Below, piece by piece: positions 48,550-55,065 of a DNA stretch of 55,065 bases. The stretch is from a virus. The stretch lies in the IMG/VR virus record IMGVR_UViG_3300021598_001004, positions 1-55,065 of that record. One strand, written 5' to 3'. Made by a program: the position numbers and the translations under genes. The stretch's first letter is position 1. Each line of letters begins with the position of its first letter. Below the pieces are notes generated by a model. It was given only the letters and a program-made list of their open reading frames with translations, was not told the DNA's origin and searched no databases.

Positions 48550-49991
48550 ATCACGCATTAATTTTTTGTGTTCACGACTTGGCATTAAGGAGATTGGCAG
48601 GCCCATATAGGATAGCCACATTTCTTCGCGAACACGAATGGGATGTAGAGGTAATAGATTACGTTAAATCATTCACGCTAGAAGAATTAAAAGAAGTAGC
48701 TAAAATGCGTATAAGTTCTAAAACTATTTTTATTGGTTTCAGTTCTTTTTTTAATGCATGGAGCGACGACGTTGATATTTTTATTGACTGGATTAAATCT
48801 TCTTATCCTTACATTAGAATAATTGTAGGAGGACAAAGTAAACCTCTAATTAATACTAAAAAAGTCGATTACTATATTCACGGCTACGGAGAATTAGCAG
48901 TATTAGAACTTGCCAGATCTTTTGTAGGAAATTCGAATAATAAAATAACCCTTGATCCGTTATATCTTGGAAAGAAAAAAGTTATTAGCGCAAATAAACA
49001 TTATCCTGCTTTTCCTATGAATCGCCTCACAATAAAATATCAAGATCGAGATGATCTACAACCCTGGGAATGGTTGACGATAGAGTGCTCTAGAGGTTGT
49101 AAATTTCAATGTCCATATTGTAATCATCCGGTTCTTGGTGTTAAGGGAGATTATACTCGATCGGCAGAAGATTTTAAGGAAGATATGAAAGAAAATTGGG
49201 AAAGGTGGGGAATCAAAAATTACTACATGGCCGATGAAACTTTTAATGATCATAGTGAAAAAATAGAAAAATATTCAGATGCTATACAACAATTAAATCT
49301 TGATACTATTTTTGCAGGATTTATTCGTGCAGACCTTTTAGTTTCTAGAAGAAGAGATTGGGAACCTTTATTAAAGATGGGATTTGTTGGACATTTTTAT
49401 GGTATAGAAACTATGAATTATGAAACAGCAAAATTTATTGGAAAGGGAATGAGACCGGAAAAACTCGGAGATGGATTAATCGAAGTAAAAAATTATTTTT
49501 TAAGCAATGGTCCTTACAGAGGGGCACTCGGAATAGTAGTAGGACTTCCGCACGAAACATTAGAAAGTCAGATAAAAACTTTTAATTGGATTGAAAAAAA
49601 TTGGCAAGGTGAATGTGTCCATGCATTTCCTTTAGAAATACACGGATCAGAAACTAATGATGTGCAATCTACTATATCAAAAGATATGGGAAAATATGGG
49701 TATCGACATTCAGATATACCCGAGCCAGAACCTCCAGAGGAAGTCAAATTTTTTGGATCGGCCGAAACACGAGTGAAGCAAGCTAACGATAAAGTTATAT
49801 GGGAAAATGATAACATGACTTATGCAGATGCGTGTAAAATAGTCGATGACTTTTATGTTAAAATTGTAAGAGATGAGATTATAATGAAATCTAGCATCTG
49901 GACTTTTGCTGATTATACCTATCCCGATATTCCTCTTCAAGAAGTATTAGATAAAGTAAAATATTTTGATCCTCCAAATGATTTATACTAA
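48546..49991 (+). CDS. B12-binding-type radical SAM protein 6
   Basis: 481 residues. The N-terminal 150 residues (RRLAGPYRIATFLREHEWDV, IFIGFSSFFNAW, IIVGGQSKP, YYIHGYGELAV) have the strand pattern of a cobalamin-binding domain, although the His-on ligand motif DxHxxG is not seen. The radical-SAM motif is C185-C189-C192 (RGCKFQCPYC). YYMADETFND and GIETMN follow, as in the B12-radical-SAM class, which includes methylases, cyclases and hopanoid-type enzymes. Confidence 0.85.
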   Translation: MNHALIFCVHDLALRRLAGPYRIATFLREHEWDVEVIDYVKSFTLEELKEVAKMRISSKTIFIGFSSFFNAWSDDVDIFIDWIKSSYPYIRIIVGGQSKPLINTKKVDYYIHGYGELAVLELARSFVGNSNNKITLDPLYLGKKKVISANKHYPAFPMNRLTIKYQDRDDLQPWEWLTIECSRGCKFQCPYCNHPVLGVKGDYTRSAEDFKEDMKENWERWGIKNYYMADETFNDHSEKIEKYSDAIQQLNLDTIFAGFIRADLLVSRRRDWEPLLKMGFVGHFYGIETMNYETAKFIGKGMRPEKLGDGLIEVKNYFLSNGPYRGALGIVVGLPHETLESQIKTFNWIEKNWQGECVHAFPLEIHGSETNDVQSTISKDMGKYGYRHSDIPEPEPPEEVKFFGSAETRVKQANDKVIWENDNMTYADACKIVDDFYVKIVRDEIIMKSSIWTFADYTYPDIPLQEVLDKVKYFDPPNDLY

Positions 49992-51018
49992 TTGGGATCC
50001 GCTTAAAGAAATTATAGTAGGTAACTGTTTTGTTGATCATAGTCGAAATAAATTATCTCAAATTTTTATCGAAACTAAAGAAGATTTAGATAATCTAGCA
50101 GACTATTTGATTAAAATGGGAATTAAAGTATATCGTCCCGATGTAACCTATTTTAAAGAAGATATTGATCTAAGCAATTTTAAAATTAAATATGCAACTG
50201 CTCCTATTGTTCCCCGAGATCAATATCTAGTTTATGGAAATACCATCTATCAAACATATACTAGTATGCCTGATAGATATTTAGACAGCATAAATTACAC
50301 ACATATTTTTAAGGAATTTTTTGATAGAGGTTATAATTGGATAAGCATGCCTCCACCAAAATTAGATACACTAGTAGATAGATGGTGGGCAAACGGTGAA
50401 TATGTCTATCACGAGCAATTAAAGAATCAAGTTCTATGGCATACAGCTACAATGTTTAAGTGCGGAGACAAATTAATTACTAATATCAAAGGACCGGGAA
50501 ATACTCTTGGACTCGAATGGATGAAACGTAATCTTCCAGAAAATACTATTATTGATGCAGGCAATACACATCAGAAAGGTTTTGGACACATAGATCACGG
50601 ATGGTTTATGACTAACGATGATCTAATTTTTTGCGTAAACAAAACTTGGGTACCAGAACCGTTGCATAATAAGCAGATAGTAGAGCTACAAGATCATTTT
50701 GAGAAATTCGACGATACAAAATTTATCAATGACTATCGAAACACAACAGGCAAATTTAGTGATGCTTGGATCGATAAGTGGCTAACCGAATGGAAAGGGT
50801 ATGCACAAGAAGTGTTTTTTGATAGTAATGTTTTAGTTATTGACAGCAACAATGTTTTATTCAGCAATCATCAGCCCGGTATTTTTAAAGTCATGGAACG
50901 TTACAGCATTAACTGTCATGTAGTACCACAACGCCACGGATTATTCTGGGAAGCAGGAATCCACTGTTTAACTTTGGATCTATCTCGTGAGGGTAGAAAT
51001 CGATCTGTAATCAGTTAA
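49978..51018 (+). CDS. Amidinotransferase (glycine/inosamine amidinotransferase-like)
   Basis: 346 residues from ATG 49978, 14 bases inside the radical SAM 6 gene. PIVPRDQYLVYGN (about 80), FGHIDHGWFM (about 200) and LFWEAGIHCLTLDLSREG (about 320-337) carry the Asp, His and catalytic Cys expected of the AGAT/StrB1 family. It would transfer an amidino group from arginine to an amine, forming a guanidino product. The C-terminus overlaps the convergent aminotransferase by 39 bases. Confidence 0.85.
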   Translation: MIYTNWDPLKEIIVGNCFVDHSRNKLSQIFIETKEDLDNLADYLIKMGIKVYRPDVTYFKEDIDLSNFKIKYATAPIVPRDQYLVYGNTIYQTYTSMPDRYLDSINYTHIFKEFFDRGYNWISMPPPKLDTLVDRWWANGEYVYHEQLKNQVLWHTATMFKCGDKLITNIKGPGNTLGLEWMKRNLPENTIIDAGNTHQKGFGHIDHGWFMTNDDLIFCVNKTWVPEPLHNKQIVELQDHFEKFDDTKFINDYRNTTGKFSDAWIDKWLTEWKGYAQEVFFDSNVLVIDSNNVLFSNHQPGIFKVMERYSINCHVVPQRHGLFWEAGIHCLTLDLSREGRNRSVIS

Positions 51019-52164
51019 GGCTTGTAAAAATCGATATTCAATGTCTTCAAACCAATCGGAAGGTGCATCGAGAGGAATAACAAACAAAACTCCAGTTCCA
51101 CCTTCGTTCCACATTCCGGCATTAATCCCATATTGATATAAAAATCTTTCAAATGTACTGTCCATGGGCTTTTCGTTTAGTAATACTAGATTAAATAAAA
51201 GTCCATAATTATTATAATCCTTAATTAATTCTTTGTCTTTAAATCGCTGACACATTAATTTCCCCCATCTTTCTAATTTAGGTTGATTAATTAATAACTG
51301 TTCTCGATCTAATATATTCATATATTCTAATGCAGAATAAATCCCACTTAGATTGAAACTGTAACTAAAGCCATGCACAAAAACATCATATTTAATTTTA
51401 TCAAATATTTTTTGATTAGCACAAACGGCACTGAGAGGAAAATAACCTCCGGTTAATGCTTTACCCATTGTAAAAATATCTGGAATTATTCTTCCAGTCC
51501 AACCAAAAAAAGAACCAGTCTTTCCTCCGCACACGGCGATGTCATCAACAATAAGAACTATATTTTTGCGAGTGCATTCTTCTCTAAGCCCGTTCCAAAA
51601 GTTTTCACCAGGATCGTATAATCCGTTTTGCCAACTGGCAGTTTCTACAACTACGGCACATAAATCTTCAGTAATCATCTCTAAGTTGTAATCGCTGATG
51701 ACACATCTTGAATCTTTTCCGAATACATCTGTCATATAAGTAGCATCACTGACACTGCTACTTAAAAATGTACTTCCATGATAAGATTTTCGAAATCCCA
51801 AAAATTTATTTTTTTTGTTATACATTTGAGCTAACCTTAGTGCTCCTTCGATCGCATCGCTTCCACTCAATGCAAATGCACTTTTGTATCCTCCGCTCAT
51901 TTTACTAATTCGATCGGTTAATTCTAACACAGCATCATTTGTTGTGTAGAATTCTCCGCCGCAAAATGGATTATTGATCATTCTAAGAGATACGAAATCA
52001 ATAATGTCTTTTCTTTTAAATCCTAGGGGAAAACAACCGCAGGCACCCAAACTTAGATCTAAATACTGATTACCATTTTCGATAAACCCATAGTCAGTAT
52101 ATTCTTCTATTTTACGAATCGGTTGTTGATTATTTTTTGAATAGGGAAATATAATATTGGTCAT
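50980..52164 (-). CDS. Class-III PLP aminotransferase
   Basis: 394 residues. ALSGSDAIEGALRLAQ (about 100), SYHGSTFLSS (about 128), VDDIAVCGGKTG (PLP-binding Asp about 208) and MGKALTGGYFPLSAV (PLP Lys about 233) are ordered as in the ornithine/GSA/omega-transaminase fold. Normally DEV(Q)TG; here DDIAVCGG, so its substrate range may differ. Overlaps 52161-52793 by 4 bases. Confidence 0.9.
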   Translation of the reverse strand: MTNIIFPYSKNNQQPIRKIEEYTDYGFIENGNQYLDLSLGACGCFPLGFKRKDIIDFVSLRMINNPFCGGEFYTTNDAVLELTDRISKMSGGYKSAFALSGSDAIEGALRLAQMYNKKNKFLGFRKSYHGSTFLSSSVSDATYMTDVFGKDSRCVISDYNLEMITEDLCAVVVETASWQNGLYDPGENFWNGLREECTRKNIVLIVDDIAVCGGKTGSFFGWTGRIIPDIFTMGKALTGGYFPLSAVCANQKIFDKIKYDVFVHGFSYSFNLSGIYSALEYMNILDREQLLINQPKLERWGKLMCQRFKDKELIKDYNNYGLLFNLVLLNEKPMDSTFERFLYQYGINAGMWNEGGTGVLFVIPLDAPSDWFEDIEYRFLQALTDYRSISTLTR

Positions 52165-52793
52165 AAAAAACTCAGTGACAACGAAATTCTTTTTTTATGT
52201 GGATCTAAATTTTCTACACTATGAATAGTTTTAGTATCTAGTTTGTGCCAGGCGCATTCTTTTATTTTAATTTTTTCTACTAAATCTAATCTGTCATATG
52301 GAAATACTGTTTGAGCATATGTTTTTAAATGACTGTATTCTACCTTTGGAGTCCAAAAACATGTGGAGGTTTTATCTCCTCCTGTTTCTATGATATAATT
52401 GTAAGCGTAATTTCTCATTTCATCAATGTGTGGGGTGATTGTTTTTCCACTATGCATTGATTGTATGCTAATGTGTATTACATCAAGATCGATATTCTCT
52501 CTAACCCATTTTTTAATTTCATCGTTAACTTCTAAAAAATCAAAATTTGCTAGATCATCAAAATATTTGAAAGCATCAGATAAATGATAACCCAAAGAAT
52601 CCTGCGAATTATATTCTATACCAACAATAGCATCAATAATTTCTTGGCTTGCTTCTATGTTTAGATTTTTTCTAGCATATTCGACGAATGATGCCGAGTT
52701 TTGAAAATTATGAATAGGGTGTTCTACTATGTGAATTATTTGATCTCTAATATATTTTGGTACGGGCGGTAAGTCAACATAAGTAAGATACAT
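52161..52793 (-). CDS. Fe(II)/2OG oxygenase-like protein 8
   Basis: 210 residues. ITPHIDEMRN gives H122-D124, and KTIHSVENLDPHKKRISL gives H191 and Arg202. A TATAAATA late promoter lies 4 bases before the ATG, and the AAA-type transaminase is translated from the same mRNA. Confidence 0.72.
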   Translation of the reverse strand: MYLTYVDLPPVPKYIRDQIIHIVEHPIHNFQNSASFVEYARKNLNIEASQEIIDAIVGIEYNSQDSLGYHLSDAFKYFDDLANFDFLEVNDEIKKWVRENIDLDVIHISIQSMHSGKTITPHIDEMRNYAYNYIIETGGDKTSTCFWTPKVEYSHLKTYAQTVFPYDRLDLVEKIKIKECAWHKLDTKTIHSVENLDPHKKRISLSLSFL

Positions 52794-52797
52794 GCGG

Positions 52798-52805
52798 TAT
52801 TTATA
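52798..52805 (-). promoter_or_regulatory. T4-type late promoter TATAAATA, 4 bases from ATG
   Basis: Exact TATAAATA on the minus strand with CCGC before the ATG at 52793, the same 4-base spacing as at 42070. The mRNA should be leaderless. Confidence 0.72.
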
Positions 52806-52810
52806 GACTT

Positions 52811-53413
52811 ATGCCAACTAAAGAAATTTTTCCCATACTGATTCATACAGCAGAGTATTCTGGAGATATTAAACAACTTCAGAATATGTTATTCCCTAAG
52901 ATACAACCGTGGTTTGAAGAAACCAAAAAGAATAATCAATCGAGCATACGCGGAAAAGGTATATGTTCATATAACATAAAACGAGATTTAAATTTAGATC
53001 CATCCTTTATTGAATTAACTGAATTTATAAACAAAGAAGCAGGAACATATTGGAACAGATTAGGATATAGTAAATCAGGTAAACCAGGTGTTTATGAAAT
53101 GTGGGTGAATCGATACGAACAAGAATCATTTATTGATATGCATAATCATAGTCCTATACACATGACTGCTAGTTTTTATCTTCAGCATCCTACAAATGGT
53201 GGAAATATTATATTCGAACATCCCAATGCTATCTTGCTAAAACACCAGCCATATGATTTTGATCGAATGCGTTACAAATCATTTGAGCAAGAAATTACCG
53301 TGAAAACAGGAATGTTAATAATATTTCCCGGGTATATAAATCATAAAACTCAACCCAATCTTTCGAATGAAGATAGAATTATTATAGGATCCAATATATG
53401 CAACGTCATTTAG
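52811..53413 (+). CDS. Fe(II)/2OG oxygenase-like protein 9 (TIGR02466-type pattern)
   Basis: 200 residues. MWVNRYEQESFIDMHNHSPI, SFYLQHP, GGNIIFEHP, then TGMLIIFPGYINHKTQPN with H178 and Arg189, matches the pattern of the 'putative 2OG-Fe(II) oxygenase' family in marine bacteria and phages. H111/H113 are proximal ligand candidates; an HxD is not seen, so it may use a variant site. Confidence 0.72.
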   Translation: MPTKEIFPILIHTAEYSGDIKQLQNMLFPKIQPWFEETKKNNQSSIRGKGICSYNIKRDLNLDPSFIELTEFINKEAGTYWNRLGYSKSGKPGVYEMWVNRYEQESFIDMHNHSPIHMTASFYLQHPTNGGNIIFEHPNAILLKHQPYDFDRMRYKSFEQEITVKTGMLIIFPGYINHKTQPNLSNEDRIIIGSNICNVI

Positions 53414-54036
53414 AACCAGAAATAATGAATGAAAAAAATCAAGTATTGGCGTTTCATCACGGTAGTAGAGATTATGGAATCAAGGGATTTCTTGACTTTT
53501 ATAAAAAATATGTCAATCTCAAAAAAGGTAAAGTAGTCGATTTGGGATGTGGTACTGGATCGTATCTATTTGCATTAGAGACGCAATATCCAGACCTATT
53601 AATAACCGGCTATGACGCGAGTGAGTATATGATAGAACTTGGACAAACTATTGTAGAAAATATCAGTAGTGGAGTACGATTAAGATGCGAATATTTTAAA
53701 AATGTTAAAGATTCTGCTGATTGCGTAATATCAACTAATACACTTCATCACATACATGATTCTAATATTTTTTGGAACTGTGTAAAGAATATTTCAAACA
53801 ATGTATTCATTATGGATTTGGTTCGTCCTAAAAACAAAGATATTGCAAAAAAAATTGTTGGTCAATTGGCTGAAAAAGATAGCGAATTATTTAAAAACGA
53901 TTATTACAATTCGCTCTTAGCAGCATTCAATGCCGACGAATTAAGACAGCAGATTTTAGATACAAAATTAAATCTAATTATCGAGGGAAATACTGATTTT
54001 CTACAAGTAGCAATTATATATGGCCAAATACAATAA
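53398..54036 (+). CDS. SAM-dependent methyltransferase
   Basis: 212 residues. VVDLGCGTGSYLFAL (motif I, about 47) and GYDASEYMI (acidic ribose-binding Asp) with TNTLHHIHD form a class I Rossmann methyltransferase. Small-molecule type by resemblance. Overlaps its neighbours by 16 and 17 bases. Confidence 0.88.
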   Translation: MQRHLEPEIMNEKNQVLAFHHGSRDYGIKGFLDFYKKYVNLKKGKVVDLGCGTGSYLFALETQYPDLLITGYDASEYMIELGQTIVENISSGVRLRCEYFKNVKDSADCVISTNTLHHIHDSNIFWNCVKNISNNVFIMDLVRPKNKDIAKKIVGQLAEKDSELFKNDYYNSLLAAFNADELRQQILDTKLNLIIEGNTDFLQVAIIYGQIQ

Positions 54037-55065
54037 AATTAAAAATATACAAATTGAAACTAGCACGATTTGTAATGCTGCCTGTCCACAATGTCTCAGA
54101 GAATGGTACGAAGGAGATCATAGCTTTTTTAAACAAACTTATATCCCAACAGAATTCTATGAAGAAAGAATACCAGATCAAATTTATAATGATTTAGAAA
54201 GAATAAATTTTTGTGGAACAATGGGAGATCCGTGTGCGGCACCTAATTTTATAGATGTTTGCAGAATAATAAAAAAGAAAAATCCGAATATAAAATTAAC
54301 TATAGCAACAAACGGAGGATTGAGATCCGTCGAATGGTGGAAAGAATTAGCATCTGTATTAGATCGGACTGATATAGTTATTTTTGGCATTGACGGGCTA
54401 GAAAATACAAATTGGATTTATCGAGTAAATGTGAAGTGGAATAAATTAATGGAGAATGTGAAAGCATTTATTGATGCAGGCGGACATGCCTGGTGGCAAT
54501 TTATTGTTTTTAAACATAACGAAAAACAAATTGAAGAAGCTAGAAATTTTTCTCAACAAATGGGATTTAAGAATTTCTTTACTATCTATAATAATAGATT
54601 CTTTGTTGAAGAACTTTTTGGAAGAGAAACGTTTGGTGCCGACGGAAAAAGATTAGAACCTCCAACCATAGAAGAAGAAAAATCAATACTGCTAAAACTT
54701 GATAAAAAATCAACTGAAGAGTGGGGAGAGAATTCCGAGAAGTCTTGTATAAAATGTCAGTCATTAGAAAAGGACGAATTATACATTGATGCCGACACAC
54801 ATCTATTACCGTGTTGTTTTATAGCAGGCGCAAAATTTACATTGAACCCGACAGATCCGGACGGGTACTATAAATTATGGACAACCTACGGAGGAGATAA
54901 GTTAAAATTATCTTCGCACAACTGGAATGATATTTTAAACAGTGAATTTTATCTAGAACTAGAAAGGAGTTGGACTAAGAAATTTTCAGAAGGAAGATTG
55001 CTTGTTTGCTCCGGAGCATGTTCAGTTGACTTGGAAGCAAAATTTACCTTATATGTAAACACAAA
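54020..55065 (+). CDS. Radical SAM protein 7 (SPASM-like), 3' end beyond window
   Basis: 348 residues are visible and the frame is open at the right edge. C18-C22-C25 (ICNAACPQCLR) and NFCGTMGDPCAA correspond to the same positions of radical SAM 2, as do ATNGGLRSVEWW, VFGIDGLENT-type, FKHNEKQIEEARNFSQQMGF and ELYIDADTHLLPCCF. A C-terminal CSGAC echoes CARTC there. The two are clear paralogues, at opposite ends of the cluster. Confidence 0.87.
   Translation, partial: MAKYNKIKNIQIETSTICNAACPQCLREWYEGDHSFFKQTYIPTEFYEERIPDQIYNDLERINFCGTMGDPCAAPNFIDVCRIIKKKNPNIKLTIATNGGLRSVEWWKELASVLDRTDIVIFGIDGLENTNWIYRVNVKWNKLMENVKAFIDAGGHAWWQFIVFKHNEKQIEEARNFSQQMGFKNFFTIYNNRFFVEELFGRETFGADGKRLEPPTIEEEKSILLKLDKKSTEEWGENSEKSCIKCQSLEKDELYIDADTHLLPCCFIAGAKFTLNPTDPDGYYKLWTTYGGDKLKLSSHNWNDILNSEFYLELERSWTKKFSEGRLLVCSGACSVDLEAKFTLYVNT

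Noticed and set aside
35058-55065. RiPP precursor peptide gene
   Set aside because: Genes in the cluster overlap so tightly that no free small ORF with a leader/core pattern was found; a precursor could still lie beyond the right edge.

Overview
This window looks like part of the genome of a large, AT-rich, T4-like marine or freshwater myovirus. The evidence is octamers identical or close to the T4-type late promoter TATAAATA in front of many genes, very large tail-fibre-like proteins, tightly packed and overlapping genes on both strands, several metabolic genes familiar from aquatic phages (thyX, uvdE/uvsE, superoxide dismutase, isc-type Fe-S carriers), and a long tRNA array. No photosynthesis genes are seen, so a heterotrophic proteobacterial host is at least as likely as a cyanobacterium. 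The proteobacterial flavour of the phage-encoded RNA polymerase omega subunit fits this. The host is an inference.

Layout. (1) About 1-8.3 kb, minus strand: the start of a structural protein cut by the left edge, and a 2585-residue tail protein whose C-terminus resembles an autoproteolytic chaperone domain. (2) 8.35-13.3 kb: a small Cys4 protein, an iscU-iscA-sodB block, uvdE, a glycosyltransferase, a QueD/PTPS-like enzyme and small genes. (3) 13.3-18.6 kb, minus strand: two tandem paralogous fibre-like proteins and a 999-residue fibre protein with seven exact copies of a 13-residue motif. (4) 18.6-25.4 kb, minus strand: phage proteins of unknown function, thyX, a metallophosphoesterase and a tyrosine/dual-specificity phosphatase, with consensus-like sigma70 promoters. 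(5) 25.5-34.3 kb: 28 tRNA genes covering all 20 amino acids, interleaved with tiny phage genes, rpoZ (omega), two SGNH-like proteins, a possible PD-(D/E)XK nuclease, and several non-coding islands with strong secondary structure. (6) 34.5-35.06 kb: two tiny genes under a perfect TTGACA-17-TATAAT promoter. (7) 35.06 kb to the right edge: a dense accessory cluster with seven radical-SAM enzymes (the last cut by the edge), nine proteins that look like Fe(II)/2-oxoglutarate oxygenases, and a PIG-L deacetylase, glycosyltransferase-like protein, SDR, amidinotransferase, class-III aminotransferase and methyltransferase.

The main discovery candidate is region 7. Its gene content is that of a biosynthetic or modification pathway (C-H activation, hydroxylation, deacetylation, amidino and amino transfer, methylation, glycosyl transfer) rather than ordinary phage metabolism. 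The phage also carries IscU, IscA and superoxide dismutase, which could supply and protect the iron-sulfur clusters these seven enzymes need. Its substrate (virion protein, glycan, peptide or nucleotide) is not visible in the sequence. Secondary candidates are the structured non-coding islands in the tRNA region, one tRNA with two anticodon-like arms, and late promoters placed so close to start codons that the transcripts should be leaderless.
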